Below, piece by piece: positions 1 to 9,001 of a stretch of DNA of 38,127 nucleotides. A model generated the notes under the pieces. It had not been told where the DNA came from. It ran no database searches and saw only the letters and a list, made by a program, of their open reading frames with translations. The position numbers and the translations under genes are program-made. The stretch is from Bacteroidia bacterium (GTDB lineage: Bacteria; Bacteroidota; Bacteroidia; Flavobacteriales; Flavobacteriaceae), in contig JAUIGC010000012.1 in assembly GCA_030429835.1 (NCBI GenBank), positions 1 to 38,127 on the forward strand, given 5' to 3'. Position 1 is the stretch's first letter. The number at the start of each line of letters is the position of its first letter.

Positions 1-253
1 CTACATCCAACACTTTACCATCAAGCACCCTAACCAATTTGGCTTGGGCACTCTCCCCTCGTTGATAATGGAGTCCCCGCAAAACGCCTTTGGAGGAAAA
101 TGACTGGTTGTCCTGAACAAAATTCACGTCCAACCCTGTAAGTTCCTTAAATCGCTGTTCGTTAAAACTCTCAAAGAAATATCCTCTTTGGTCCTTGAAA
201 ACCTTCGGTTCAATTTCAAAACAATCCTTGATATTCGTTTTTACAATCTCCAT
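1..253 (-). CDS. rfbC: dTDP-4-dehydrorhamnose 3,5-epimerase (RmlC), 3' end cut by window edge
   Basis: Third enzyme of dTDP-L-rhamnose synthesis: epimerises C3 and C5 of dTDP-4-keto-6-deoxyglucose in the cytoplasm. The 84 visible codons start at ATG 253 and read MEIVKTNIKDCFEIEPKVF, then DQRGYFFESF, NFVQDNQSFSSKGVLRGLHY and LVRVLDGKVLDV. The order DxRGxFxE, then QxNxSxS and GVLRGLHxQ with the catalytic His, is the RmlC cupin signature. The gene runs off the left edge, so about the last half is missing. It lies 7 bases after rfbA in the same direction, so rfbB-rfbA-rfbC is one operon; rmlD would be expected just outside the window. Identification is firm; completeness cannot be judged. Confidence 0.95.
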   Translation of the reverse strand, partial: MEIVKTNIKDCFEIEPKVFKDQRGYFFESFNEQRFKELTGLDVNFVQDNQSFSSKGVLRGLHYQRGESAQAKLVRVLDGKVLDV

Positions 254-260
254 TTTTCTA

Positions 261-1118
261 TCATATCACGGACCATAAGGTTTTACTGTAACCACTTTTT
301 AGCAATGGCTCCGTAATTTTTTTAAATTGATTTTTAGTAATGTAACCCATTTTATAGGCGGCCGACTCTATAGAACCTATTTTCAAACCTTGCCTCTCCT
401 CAATTACCTGTACAAACTGGGAAGCTTGCATCAAGGAATTGAAGGTTCCCGTGTCCAACCAGGCCGTTCCGGTATCCAAGATACTTACTTTTAATTTACC
501 CCGTTTTAAATATTCTTTATTTACATCCGTAATTTCCAACTCGCCCCGTTTACTGGGCTTAATATTTTTCGCAATGGAAACCACCTCGTTATCGTAAAAA
601 TAAATGCCGGGAACCGCATAATTTGATTTTGGTTTTGCTGGTTTTTCCTCAATGGAGAGTACGTTTCGTTTCTCATCAAAATCAACGACCCCATAACGTT
701 CCGGATCGCTTACGTGATAGGCGTAAATGATACCACCGTCCGGGTCATTATTGGCCTGAAGCAATTTTTCAAGTCCCGTACCATAAAAGATGTTATCCCC
801 CAATATAAGTGCTACTTTGTCCTGGCCTATGAATTTCTCCCCAATGATAAAAGCTTCGGCCAAACCGTTGGGAGCTTCCTGCACCGCATATTCGAATTTA
901 CAGCCCAACTTGCTGCCATCACCCAATAGTTTTTTGAAATGAGGCAAATCATGGGGCGTACTAATGATCAGAATTTCCCAGATTCCCGCTTCCATGAGCG
1001 TTGACAATGGGTAATAAATCATCGGTTTATCATACACAGGCATCAACTGTTTACTTACGGCCAGCGTACATGGGTGCAGTCTTGTTCCAGAACCCCCTGC
1101 CAATATAATTCCTTTCAT
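261..1118 (-). CDS. rfbA: Glucose-1-phosphate thymidylyltransferase (RmlA)
   Basis: First enzyme of dTDP-L-rhamnose synthesis: dTTP plus glucose-1-phosphate gives dTDP-glucose and pyrophosphate. The 285-residue product has the usual length. It starts [16 protein letters not shown] (nucleotide-binding GGSGTRL loop, residues 8-14), followed by [21 protein letters not shown]. It also shows [10 protein letters not shown] (metal-binding Asp), [20 protein letters not shown], and [12 protein letters not shown] with [11 protein letters not shown], all typical of short-form RmlA. Start ATG 1118 lies 32 bases after the rfbB stop and 7 bases separate its stop from rfbC. No unusual residues seen. Confidence 0.97.
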   Translation of the reverse strand: MKGIILAGGSGTRLHPCTLAVSKQLMPVYDKPMIYYPLSTLMEAGIWEILIISTPHDLPHFKKLLGDGSKLGCKFEYAVQEAPNGLAEAFIIGEKFIGQDKVALILGDNIFYGTGLEKLLQANNDPDGGIIYAYHVSDPERYGVVDFDEKRNVLSIEEKPAKPKSNYAVPGIYFYDNEVVSIAKNIKPSKRGELEITDVNKEYLKRGKLKVSILDTGTAWLDTGTFNSLMQASQFVQVIEERQGLKIGSIESAAYKMGYITKNQFKKITEPLLKSGYSKTLWSVI

Positions 1119-1150
1119 TGGTAATGTTTTTAAATTAATGTGGCCAAGCC

Positions 1151-2179
1151 CTAGACCAAGGTTTTTTCATATTTTTCGATATACCAGGAAATGGTCTTTT
1201 CAATGCCTGTTTCAAAGTTTTCATCGGCCTTCCAACCCAACTCCTTTTCTATTTTGGTGGCATCAATGGCATACCTAAAGTCGTGCCCCGCCCTGTCCTT
1301 TACGTATGTTATCAGCGAACGATAGGGTTTATCATTGGGAGCAGGCCTAAATTGATCCAGTAGGTCACAAATACGCTGTGCGATGTATAGATTGTTACGT
1401 TCATTTCTACCTCCTATATTATACGTTTCTCCAGACCTGCCATTTTCATAAGCCAAGGCGATTCCCTTACAGTGGTCCAAAACATATAACCAATCACGGA
1501 TGTTGCTTCCATCGCCATAAATAGGAATGGGCTCTTGGTTAAACGCCTTTCGTATGATGGTAGGAATCAGTTTTTCATTGTGTTGTTTGGGTCCATAGTT
1601 ATTGGAACAGTTGGTAGTAACTACATCCATGCCATAGGTATGATGGTAACTTCGCACGATAAAATCCGATGAAGCTTTGGAAGCGCTATAGGGACTATTG
1701 GGCGCGTATGGCGTTGTTTCCATAAAAAGGCCTTCCTTGCCCAAGGTTCCATATACCTCGTCTGTGGATACATGGTGAAACCTACAATCTTTGTAAGCCT
1801 CCTTGTAAATTCCCGGTGCTACCATCCAATGCTTTTTGGCCACATCGATCAGGTTAAAGGTACCTAGGATATTGGTCTGCATGAATGCATCTGGGTTGGT
1901 AATGCTATTGTCCACATGGGACTCGGCCGCAAAATGGACTACCCCCATGAAATCATATTCTTCAAACAAGGATTCAATCAGTTCACGATTACATATATCT
2001 CCCTTCACAAAGGTATATCTGGCGTGGTTCTCCACTTCCTTCAGATTATCGGAATCCCCGGCATAGGTCAAGGCATCCAAATTTACGATGTGTATCGAAG
2101 ATCGCTCCCCAAGATAATAGGGGATAAAATTGGAGCCTATGAATCCTGCCCCACCTGTAACCAAAATTGTTTTTTTCAT
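1151..2179 (-). CDS. rfbB: dTDP-glucose 4,6-dehydratase (RmlB)
   Basis: Second step of dTDP-L-rhamnose synthesis: NAD-dependent conversion of dTDP-glucose to dTDP-4-keto-6-deoxyglucose. The 342-residue extended short-chain dehydrogenase has an N-terminal Rossmann loop TGGAGFIGS (residues 8-16), the [12 protein letters not shown] segment, the catalytic STDEVYG triad region (T139, D140, E141) and YSASK (Y164, K168). It also carries the family's [10 protein letters not shown] and YNIGG motifs. ATG 2179 is the first gene of the rhamnose operon, transcribed away from the histidine kinase at 2398. A promoter-like box lies 33-64 bases upstream. Length and motifs are ordinary for the family. Confidence 0.97.
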   Translation of the reverse strand: MKKTILVTGGAGFIGSNFIPYYLGERSSIHIVNLDALTYAGDSDNLKEVENHARYTFVKGDICNRELIESLFEEYDFMGVVHFAAESHVDNSITNPDAFMQTNILGTFNLIDVAKKHWMVAPGIYKEAYKDCRFHHVSTDEVYGTLGKEGLFMETTPYAPNSPYSASKASSDFIVRSYHHTYGMDVVTTNCSNNYGPKQHNEKLIPTIIRKAFNQEPIPIYGDGSNIRDWLYVLDHCKGIALAYENGRSGETYNIGGRNERNNLYIAQRICDLLDQFRPAPNDKPYRSLITYVKDRAGHDFRYAIDATKIEKELGWKADENFETGIEKTISWYIEKYEKTLV

Positions 2180-2211
2180 GAATATCGGTTTATCCTATAT
2201 TTTAACTTTTG

Positions 2212-2243
2212 TAAATATAATCCTACATTTAATTTTCTATCAA
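2212..2243 (-). promoter_or_regulatory. Candidate promoter for rfbBAC
   Basis: On the minus strand TATATTTA matches 7 of 8 positions of the Bacteroidota -7 box TAnnTTTG, and a TTG lies 21 bases upstream of it, close to the expected -33 spacing. It would start transcription about 25-30 bases before the rfbB ATG. Inference from motif and spacing only. Confidence 0.4.
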
Positions 2244-2368
2244 CTATTTGTTGTGAAACGCAAAAAGCCTGTGGTAGAGAACCATTTTGTATAGACTAGC
2301 TACTTTTTATGAGTTCGTAAACCAGGTTCAAGCACAACACCCTATTACAAGCATAGGATATATTTTCC

Positions 2369-2376
2369 TACTTTTG
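2369..2376 (+). promoter_or_regulatory. Candidate promoter -7 box for the receiver-histidine kinase
   Basis: TACTTTTG is a perfect match to the TAnnTTTG box of the Bacteroidota primary sigma factor. No clear TTG -33 partner is seen. Its distance (21 bases) from ATG 2398 implies a very short leader. That favours ATG 2398 over the in-frame TTG at 2287, which would lie upstream of the transcription start. Confidence 0.45.
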
Positions 2377-2397
2377 AACGCCAAAACCCTCCAAAAT

Positions 2398-3534
2398 ATG
2401 ACACCAAAACTGGAAACAGCCCAGATCAACATCACCATCATTGACGATGAATTGATGAACCTAGAAATGTTGGGCTTCATCATCAGACAGTTGGGTTTTG
2501 GCACTACGGCCATCCAGCATAGCTTAGAGGCCATGGACATTTTGGAAAAATCAGTCCCCGATCTACTTCTTTTGGACGTAAAAATGCCCAAAATGGACGG
2601 TTTTGAACTATGTTCCAAAATTAAGGAACATAAAAAATTGAAGGAAGTACCAATTATATTTATTACTGGACTGGACCAAACAGAAAACAAGATCAAAGGA
2701 TTGGAACTTGGCGGAGTGGATTATATTACCAAACCGTTCAATCCCTTGGAGCTGAAGGCGCGGGTAAAGACCCACATTGAACTTTCCTTGGCGAAACGAA
2801 AAGTTGAGGAACAGGCAAAAAAGCTCCAAGAGGATATTGCTATAAAGAACAGGATGTTTTCCATTATTGGCCACGACCTTCGCTCCCCATTAAGTGCCGC
2901 CAAGCTTAAAATGGACTTTATACAGCGCGGAATCATAGACCATACCTCCCCAAATTTTATTAACGGAACCGTTTATGAAATTTCAAGAACCATGGACGAG
3001 GCCTTGAACCTATTACAAAACCTTTTGGGGTGGGGAAGATCGGAAAGTGGGCAAATTGAAATTATCCCCGAGAAATTGGTACTGCACGATATGGTAGAAG
3101 AGACTTTTAGGCTTCTCAAGCTGCCCAGCGGACATAAAGAGATAACACTTATCAATGAAATTCCCGAGGACACCTATGCGCAGGCCGATATGAATACCAC
3201 CAAAACGGTCCTTAGAAATCTAATCTCGAATGCCATAAAATTCACGCCCAAACAGGGGACCATCAAGTTGGAAGCCGAGAAAAAAGGAAAGTCGGTCTAT
3301 ATATCGGTTACCGATAACGGTCAAGGAATCGCCAAGGAGGACATAAAAAAAATACTGAATCCCAAGGAGCATTTTAGCCAACTAGGCACCGAAAAAGAGC
3401 CCGGAACGGGATTGGGGCTTATCCTATGTCAAATCTTCATCAAAAAGAACGGAGGCAAACTCACCATTGATAGCGACCCTGGTAAAGGCAGCTCCTTTAC
3501 CTTTAACCTGCCCTTGGACCAAAACCCGGCCTAA
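2398..3534 (+). CDS. Receiver domain-histidine kinase fusion (REC-HisKA-HATPase)
   Basis: Soluble two-component protein of 378 residues from ATG 2398; an in-frame TTG at 2287 would add 37 unlikely residues. The N-terminal receiver has the acidic pair D16/D17, phospho-acceptor D60 in LLLLDVKMPKMDG, T90 and K112 in ITKPF. A short helix (about 130-150) leads to the HisKA box IIGHDLRSPLSA with phospho-His H159, then the HATPase_c N box NLISNAIKF (N274, N278), G1 DNGQG (306-310) and G2 GTGLGL (336-341). There is no membrane segment, so it must be fed by a partner or a cytoplasmic signal. It is the only clear plus-strand gene, sits between the rhamnose operon and the EPS glycosyltransferases, and is a candidate partner for the receiver proteins at the far end of the locus (inference). 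Its stop overlaps the stop of the convergent GT2 gene. Confidence 0.93.
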   Translation: MTPKLETAQINITIIDDELMNLEMLGFIIRQLGFGTTAIQHSLEAMDILEKSVPDLLLLDVKMPKMDGFELCSKIKEHKKLKEVPIIFITGLDQTENKIKGLELGGVDYITKPFNPLELKARVKTHIELSLAKRKVEEQAKKLQEDIAIKNRMFSIIGHDLRSPLSAAKLKMDFIQRGIIDHTSPNFINGTVYEISRTMDEALNLLQNLLGWGRSESGQIEIIPEKLVLHDMVEETFRLLKLPSGHKEITLINEIPEDTYAQADMNTTKTVLRNLISNAIKFTPKQGTIKLEAEKKGKSVYISVTDNGQGIAKEDIKKILNPKEHFSQLGTEKEPGTGLGLILCQIFIKKNGGKLTIDSDPGKGSSFTFNLPLDQNPA

Positions 3535-4742
3535 GCCAGGGGTTCTGCAGCCATACCGCCACGCTTGGCACGTTCCCAATTCACGGATTGACTACCTTTA
3601 AGATATCTTCCCAAACCGAGATACACCGAAAGGTTCATAATAAAGAAGTAATAGGGCACGAACAAAACCTTGACCTTGATCTGTCGGTTTTCCAAGAACC
3701 ATCCCAACAAGGCAGCGGCATAGAAAAGGACCTGTCCCCAGAATAAAAGGGAATAGATGCCCAAGGAAAATATACCTTCGTTCAACGCCAAAACCAAATT
3801 CATCGGAATTAACAATAAAAGAAACAAGGGCGTCAAGGTCCATCGCAATACCCTGTGTGAAATGTATTGAAACGATAACGTCCCGTATTTAAGAATACTC
3901 AATAAGGGCGCCAATCGCACGACGGATTGCAATCCACCAGCAGAAATTCGCACTTTCCGTTTCAATTCTTCCTTTACGTTGGCAGAAGCCTCTTCAATGG
4001 CATATGCTTCCGGGTTGTATTGAATGGTGTAGCCGGACATGGCCACACGAAGGGATATCATAAAATCATCCAACAAGGTATCCTTTTCCACTTCCTGCCA
4101 AAGTTTAGTTCTAATGGCAAAAAGCTCGCCCGCCGCTCCAACTACGGAATACAGCTCGGCATCCCATTTTTTCAATTGCGATTCGTATTTCCAATACAGG
4201 CCTTCCCCCGCCCCTGCCGCGGCATCGGTCTCTTTGGAGTAAATCCGTTTTTCCCCGGAAACACATCCAACCTTCGGATTTCTGAACAACCTTACAATTT
4301 CCTTGATGGCGTCCTTTCCCAAGGTGGTATTCCCATCGGAAAAAATTACTATGGGAGTGTCCACAAAGGCCATCCCCCGATTCATAGCAGCAATTTTCCC
4401 ATTTCGTTCCGGCTGATGCAAAACTTGCACGCCGTCATATTTTTTCAATAATTCCGGTGTACCATCATCGGAACCATCGGTCACCCAGAGTTGTTTTATC
4501 TTGTTTTGCGGATAGTTCAAGCTTTTGGAATTACTGACCTTGGCATCCAGATACTCCTTTTCATTATAGGCCGCCACGAACAAGGTCACCTCGGGCTCAT
4601 AGTCCTCGTTACCTTCGAAATTTTTGTCCATGCCCAAAAGTCGCCTTACCTTAATCATGGCGAACAGTAGGATACCATACCCCAAGTAGGAATAGAAAAT
4701 GACGAATAATGCAATCCAAAAAAGAACCTCCAATGCTAACAT
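3531..4742 (-). CDS. Membrane-embedded family 2 glycosyltransferase
   Basis: Transfers a sugar from a nucleotide donor during EPS repeat or chain assembly at the inner membrane. The 403-residue protein has an N-terminal membrane helix (about 5-30), a GT-A domain with VTDGSDDGT (D89), the DxD-type FSDGNTT (D136), LLDDF (D225/D226) and the RKVR segment (262-265) in the place of the QxxRW motif. Three or more helices follow (about 300-385). This is the architecture of processive or cellulose-synthase-like GT2 enzymes. I chose ATG 4742, 11 bases after the previous stop; the longer frame starts with GTG at 4793 inside the acetyltransferase gene and adds a non-membrane leader. It is the last gene of the glycosyltransferase run. 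Donor and linkage cannot be told from sequence. Confidence 0.88.
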   Translation of the reverse strand: MLALEVLFWIALFVIFYSYLGYGILLFAMIKVRRLLGMDKNFEGNEDYEPEVTLFVAAYNEKEYLDAKVSNSKSLNYPQNKIKQLWVTDGSDDGTPELLKKYDGVQVLHQPERNGKIAAMNRGMAFVDTPIVIFSDGNTTLGKDAIKEIVRLFRNPKVGCVSGEKRIYSKETDAAAGAGEGLYWKYESQLKKWDAELYSVVGAAGELFAIRTKLWQEVEKDTLLDDFMISLRVAMSGYTIQYNPEAYAIEEASANVKEELKRKVRISAGGLQSVVRLAPLLSILKYGTLSFQYISHRVLRWTLTPLFLLLLIPMNLVLALNEGIFSLGIYSLLFWGQVLFYAAALLGWFLENRQIKVKVLFVPYYFFIMNLSVYLGLGRYLKGSQSVNWERAKRGGMAAEPLA

Positions 4743-4753
4743 GTTTATAAACT

Positions 4754-5392
4754 TTAAATGGCTATAGATTGTTTTTTTACTACCGATTCCCACTCCCCGG
4801 TGAGATGGTTGTATTGTTTGATAACCCTTGCGGGATTGCCTACGGCGACTGAATATGGCGGAATATCCTTGGTAACAACGCTACCTGCTCCAATTTGGCA
4901 GTTTCTACCAATGGTCACCCCGGCCAATACCACTGAATTTGCCCCGATATGGGCTTCTTCCCCAATAACCGTTGGCCGAATGTCCAAAGGCTGATCGCTT
5001 GAATTTTTAGAACCATCGGCAAAACCGTGGTTGAATCCTGAAACGAAAACATGCTGCCCCAGACCAGAACCATTCCCCATGGTCACGGGCCCAATCACCA
5101 CACTCCCGATACCCACACGAACCTTATCGCCCAAAAGCACATCCCCAGAGCCATTGTTTATAGTACTGAAAGACTCTATTGTGGTAAGATTTCCCACCTC
5201 AAAACGTTTCCATGGAAATACATCAATTCGGCTATTTCTTCGTATCGTGGCACCTTTACCCTTTTTATGTATTAGCGGATTTAAAAACCATCGTACCCAT
5301 AGTCTCGGCCTAGGGTTTCGTTTTGGGGCAATAGCATTCAAGGCCATTTGCTTGAGACGTGGATTGGATTTTATTTTCTTTATTAGTCCCAT
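4754..5392 (-). CDS. Hexapeptide-repeat (left-handed beta-helix) acyltransferase, WcaF/Maa-like
   Basis: Probably O-acetylates a sugar of the polysaccharide using acetyl-CoA in the cytoplasm. The roughly 212-residue protein has a basic N-terminus (about 1-60), then imperfect hexapeptide turns from about 70: NGSGDVLLGDKVRVGIGSVV, VTMGNGSGLG, the likely catalytic His in SGFNHGF, and the hallmark VIGEEAHIGANSVVLAGVTI, then IGAGSVVTKDIPPYS and GNPARVIK. This end is typical of the maltose/galactoside acetyltransferase-like group seen in colanic-acid and capsule loci. ATG 5392 is preferred, 10 bases after the upstream stop; a GTG at 5410 overlaps that stop by 8 bases. The sugar acceptor is unknown. 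Confidence 0.88.
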   Translation of the reverse strand: MGLIKKIKSNPRLKQMALNAIAPKRNPRPRLWVRWFLNPLIHKKGKGATIRRNSRIDVFPWKRFEVGNLTTIESFSTINNGSGDVLLGDKVRVGIGSVVIGPVTMGNGSGLGQHVFVSGFNHGFADGSKNSSDQPLDIRPTVIGEEAHIGANSVVLAGVTIGRNCQIGAGSVVTKDIPPYSVAVGNPARVIKQYNHLTGEWESVVKKQSIAI

Positions 5393-5402
5393 ATATTTTG
5401 TC

Positions 5403-6608
5403 TTAGGCACTTGCCCTTTGCACTTTTAAAATGCAGTTATAAATTTCCTTGACATTGTTTTCCCAACTATGGGACAGGCCATAGGCCTTTCTTTGTTTTT
5501 GCAAGTGGGGCGTATCCTCTTTCAAGGCTCTTTCAATAAGTGCCACGTAATCCTCCGGTGTTTCCCCTAAATAGGTAAAATCCTTGAAGTATTCCATAGC
5601 CTTTGTAGCTGATGCCACGGTAGGTTTTCCCAAGGCTAGGTATTCATCTATTTTTCTCGGGTAATTTCCAATGGTAGCATCGTTTATCAACTGCGGATTT
5701 ATGGCGACATCAAAACCTTTTATATAGTTGGGTAATTGGGATGCATCCCTACTCCCTAGAAAAAAAACATTCTCCATCTGGTGCAATCCGGAATTCGCGA
5801 AGGTATCGTCCTCAGGACCAACCAGTACAATGCTCCAATCTTTCCTTGAAATGGCAATATGCTCCAAAATAGGGATACTAAGCCTGCGACTAGACAAAAA
5901 CCCAACGTACCCAATGATAGGCCCTTTAATGACCGCCAAATCTTCCGGTATGATAATTTCACGAAGCTGATCGTTGAACAAACGCGTATCGCAACCTTGA
6001 CCTACCATGAAGGAATTGGGGGTAAATTCCCTACCATACTCCGTATAGAGGGTAGAGTTGTTTACTACACAATCTGCGGCTTGTATTAATTTTGGCTCCA
6101 GACGTACACCATTTTTTCTCCAGTACGGATTTTTTGTTAAGAAATCTCGCATGTAATAAATGTAAAAATCCGGGGTTAAAAATTCCCTTATATGCTGCCC
6201 CAAGAACATGGAACTATCATTAAAAACAATGTAATTCTTGAAATTCAGCTTGGCAATTGCTTTACTGATATCCCCACAAAACCGTTTTCCATTTCTTCTA
6301 TTTAGAAAGCCAAAGAGCAGGGGCTGACTAATAAAATTGATAGATTCCGTCATAGTGATAGGATATAGGTTCCACAAATTTTCAGAAATAGGCACCAATC
6401 CCTCTTCAAGGCCTTTTTTTATCCTGAGTCGTTTCTGGATGGACTTGGATTTACGATGCCGAATACTGCTTATCCTATCCAAAGGTGGATTAACATAAAG
6501 TACCCGGTTATGTTTTGAAAATTCTATGGCTATGTTTTTGCAATTGCTACCAATTTCGATATCCCAGGCCTGTATGCCCATAACTATTATATCCCTTCTC
6601 TTGATCAT
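5403..6608 (-). CDS. Glycosyltransferase, TuaH/GT4-like
   Basis: A 401-residue GT-B fold glycosyltransferase. The N-terminal half opens RRDIIVMGIQAWDIEIGSN and has VLYVNPPLDR, YIYYMRDF and VVNNSTLYTEYGREFTP. The C-terminal half has GPIIGYVGFLSSRRLSI, VLVGPEDDTF, VFFLGSRDASQLPNYIKGFD and KIDEYLALGKPTVAS. That pattern fits glycosyltransferases resembling TuaH of teichuronic acid synthesis (family recognition, not a search result). It starts at ATG 6608 in an ATGA overlap with the stop of the preceding GT4 gene, so translation is likely coupled. It probably adds one residue to the lipid-linked repeat on the cytoplasmic face. Confidence 0.85.
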   Translation of the reverse strand: MIKRRDIIVMGIQAWDIEIGSNCKNIAIEFSKHNRVLYVNPPLDRISSIRHRKSKSIQKRLRIKKGLEEGLVPISENLWNLYPITMTESINFISQPLLFGFLNRRNGKRFCGDISKAIAKLNFKNYIVFNDSSMFLGQHIREFLTPDFYIYYMRDFLTKNPYWRKNGVRLEPKLIQAADCVVNNSTLYTEYGREFTPNSFMVGQGCDTRLFNDQLREIIIPEDLAVIKGPIIGYVGFLSSRRLSIPILEHIAISRKDWSIVLVGPEDDTFANSGLHQMENVFFLGSRDASQLPNYIKGFDVAINPQLINDATIGNYPRKIDEYLALGKPTVASATKAMEYFKDFTYLGETPEDYVALIERALKEDTPHLQKQRKAYGLSHSWENNVKEIYNCILKVQRASA

Positions 6609-7771
6609 TGCGCTATCAAATTTTGATTTTCACTATAAACTTCTTGATAGATGGCAAGGACTTCTTCCGCCATGGTACGCCACGAGAATTTGGCGGCGCG
6701 CTCAATGCCTTTTTCGGCCAAAATTGCCGCCAATTGCTTATCCTGTACCAACATTTCCATGGCTTGGGTAATTTCCCAAGGATGTGTAGGGTTTACGATT
6801 ATAGCAGCATCTTCCCCTGCAATCTCTGGCATGGAGGACGTATTGGATGTAATAACGGGCACCCCACAGGCCATACCTTCCAAGATGGGAATACCAAAAC
6901 TCTCCCGAAGCGAAGGATACAAAAAGACGGTACATTGACTAATGAGGGCCGGCAATTTGGCGTTGGGCACATAGCCTGTCAGATGGATTCTTTTGCGAAG
7001 TTCCGGTCTACCAAGGCTATCCAATATTTTCTGAAGTGCCCGCTCCTCGTAATCTAGCATCACCAAGGTATACGTATTAGGGTACTGATCGTTAAAATCC
7101 GAAAAAGCCTTGATAACACCCGGTGTATTTTTTTTGGGATCTGTATTTCCTAAAAAGAAAAAGAACTTATCCGGCAAACCATAGTCCATCTTTACTTGTC
7201 GTAGCTCAAGACCGTTGTTTATCTTTTTAAAATGGGCCCCCACACCATTATAAACGGCCCGTAACTTATCATCCTTAAATCCGAAATATTCGCCGATACG
7301 CTTTTTTTCGTAATTGGAAACCGTAATGACCTTCCTACTTTGTCTCACCACCGATGGCACAACATACCGCCGATACATATTCCCTAATTTTTGATACCAG
7401 GTTCCATCCTTTTTCAAGAGACTGATGCTTTCCAGGTAAATTATATCATGAAGGGTAGTCACAACAGGGATTTTACTGTTGATTGGCCCCGTATTGCTGG
7501 TACAATGAAGTACATCACAGCCCTCCTTGGCAGCAGCTCTTGGCAATTCTATCTGTTCCCAACCGGGATATCCAAATGCAGAGGTAAGCTCCACCACCTT
7601 AAAATTAGGTGCTTTGGGAATACAGGTATTGTCCACATCGGGCCTTACGAAAATGACATATTCGTTTTCCGAATCTATCTGCTGAAGATTTTTGATCAAT
7701 TCTAGAGCCACCATGTCCATGCCATGTTTCTTTTCTCTAAAAAGTCGTTGGCCTTCAATACCTATTTTCAT
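6605..7771 (-). CDS. Family 4 glycosyltransferase (GT-B fold)
   Basis: Retaining GT4-type enzyme of 388 residues. It has the N-terminal KIGIEGQRLFREKKHGMDM with a glycine-containing donor/acceptor loop, VVTTLHDIIYLES, KVITVSNYEKKRI and FFFLGNTDPKKN. The C-terminal nucleotide-binding signature is an EX7E motif, RESFGIPILEGMACGVPVI (E290 and E298), followed by SSMPEIAGEDAAIIVNP. Its stop overlaps the next start by four bases and it lies 6 bases after the preceding GT2 gene, so it belongs to a tight glycosyltransferase run. A role in adding a repeat-unit sugar is inferred from context; mannose or rhamnose donors are common in the family but unproven here. Confidence 0.93.
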   Translation of the reverse strand: MKIGIEGQRLFREKKHGMDMVALELIKNLQQIDSENEYVIFVRPDVDNTCIPKAPNFKVVELTSAFGYPGWEQIELPRAAAKEGCDVLHCTSNTGPINSKIPVVTTLHDIIYLESISLLKKDGTWYQKLGNMYRRYVVPSVVRQSRKVITVSNYEKKRIGEYFGFKDDKLRAVYNGVGAHFKKINNGLELRQVKMDYGLPDKFFFFLGNTDPKKNTPGVIKAFSDFNDQYPNTYTLVMLDYEERALQKILDSLGRPELRKRIHLTGYVPNAKLPALISQCTVFLYPSLRESFGIPILEGMACGVPVITSNTSSMPEIAGEDAAIIVNPTHPWEITQAMEMLVQDKQLAAILAEKGIERAAKFSWRTMAEEVLAIYQEVYSENQNLIAQ

Positions 7772-7777
7772 TTTTGC

Positions 7778-8986
7778 TTAATTACTTTTTATAGTCCCAT
7801 GCTGGGTATGGATGAATTTTTTATTGGCACCCCTTAGCTTAAAAAGCGAAAGGAACATAACGCCAAATGCCCTGGGCAATGTAAATACAGCCCTTAACGT
7901 GGCCCTATTGTAAAATTTATGGGGAATGGACAAAACAAAAGAAAGAACCGTCATCACTAAAAGTGTGTACCATACCACAGAGGGTACAAACAATGTTGAT
8001 GCAATTGAGAGTATGTCAAAAACCAAATAGAGTAAAGAAATGAGCACCACCATCCCCAATAAAAGAATACGTGGCGGGGAAACCATTTGATAAACCTTAT
8101 CGGCAAAATCGATATTGCCCCTTAAAAAAAGTTCTTTAACACCCGATGTCGCATACCTTCCAAAATAGACGAATTGTGCTGAAAGCCATCGCTTTCTTTG
8201 ATTGGAGAAGACTTCCGTTTTTTGAACTTTTTCGTCCAGAACATAGGCATCAGCCAAATATTCGATGGTATTCCTGTCCTTGAGCAACTTTAATTCCAGT
8301 TCCTTATCAAAACCACCAACGGCATTGACTTGAGACATTGTCTTTTTAAAAAAATGATAGTCAAAGGCCATACCTGACCCGATTAAGGCCGAGGAAAGTC
8401 CCATCACCCGGTGTCCTTTCCTGAAGATGTGGTTGTTCACCTCCTCGCTGATGGCGTCCAAAATAGCAAAGGCCGTGTTGGTATTTTTGGCCATACGATG
8501 CCCTTGCACAACCTTAAATCCTTTGTTGAAGGCATCGTTAATTTTAGATACAAAATCCGAAGCCATAATATTATCGGCATCTAAAACGAGGGCCACCTGA
8601 TAATCATCACCCAACTGCCGCATGGCCTTGTTTAATGCCTTGGATTTGGTGCTTTTGTCAAAAGACACTTCCAAAACGGTCAAGGGCAGTTTTCTTAGGG
8701 ATTTCAAGGTGGACTCCTCAAAGGAATCCGCGATGACAACGACCTCGAACAAATCCTTTGGATACTCCTGTCGCAAAGCCTTTTGTGCCACTTCCACGAT
8801 GACATTGTCTTCTTTGTAACCGGGAATGAGTACAGCAAACTTCCGTTCCCTGTTCATAATTCTTGCCCGTTTTGGAGTCTTAAAGACTCCGGCCAGGGCA
8901 AAGATGAACACATATAGGGCAGCAAAACCGAAATAGGCGATAAACAGAACCTCAAAAAAGTATACTATGATTTTAAGAACATCCAT
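7778..8986 (-). CDS. Membrane-associated family 2 glycosyltransferase with altered acidic motif
   Basis: GT2 enzyme of 402 residues: N-terminal helix (about 5-34), GT-A domain with VVVIADSFEEST, DxD motif LDADN (136-138), a QRKRW motif (263-267), then two to three helices (about 300-350) and a basic tail. Processive-type GT2 enzymes normally have a TED motif ahead of QxxRW. Here the equivalent region is compressed to GGFDKELELKLL (225-236), so the catalytic base is not obvious. It lies between UDP-xylose synthase (15-base gap) and the GT4 gene (6-base gap). Likely transfers a UDP-sugar at the membrane; whether fully active is uncertain because of the altered motif. Confidence 0.87.
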   Translation of the reverse strand: MDVLKIIVYFFEVLFIAYFGFAALYVFIFALAGVFKTPKRARIMNRERKFAVLIPGYKEDNVIVEVAQKALRQEYPKDLFEVVVIADSFEESTLKSLRKLPLTVLEVSFDKSTKSKALNKAMRQLGDDYQVALVLDADNIMASDFVSKINDAFNKGFKVVQGHRMAKNTNTAFAILDAISEEVNNHIFRKGHRVMGLSSALIGSGMAFDYHFFKKTMSQVNAVGGFDKELELKLLKDRNTIEYLADAYVLDEKVQKTEVFSNQRKRWLSAQFVYFGRYATSGVKELFLRGNIDFADKVYQMVSPPRILLLGMVVLISLLYLVFDILSIASTLFVPSVVWYTLLVMTVLSFVLSIPHKFYNRATLRAVFTLPRAFGVMFLSLFKLRGANKKFIHTQHGTIKSN

Positions 8987-9001
8987 ACGTGAAGGCCCAG
9001 C

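Noticed and set aside
2287-2397. Upstream TTG start for the REC-kinase
   Set aside because: The extra 37 residues have no domain and the TAnnTTTG box at 2369 would lie within them.
3927-4451. Plus-strand ORF of 174 codons
   Set aside because: It is antisense to the well supported GT2 gene and shows no domain.
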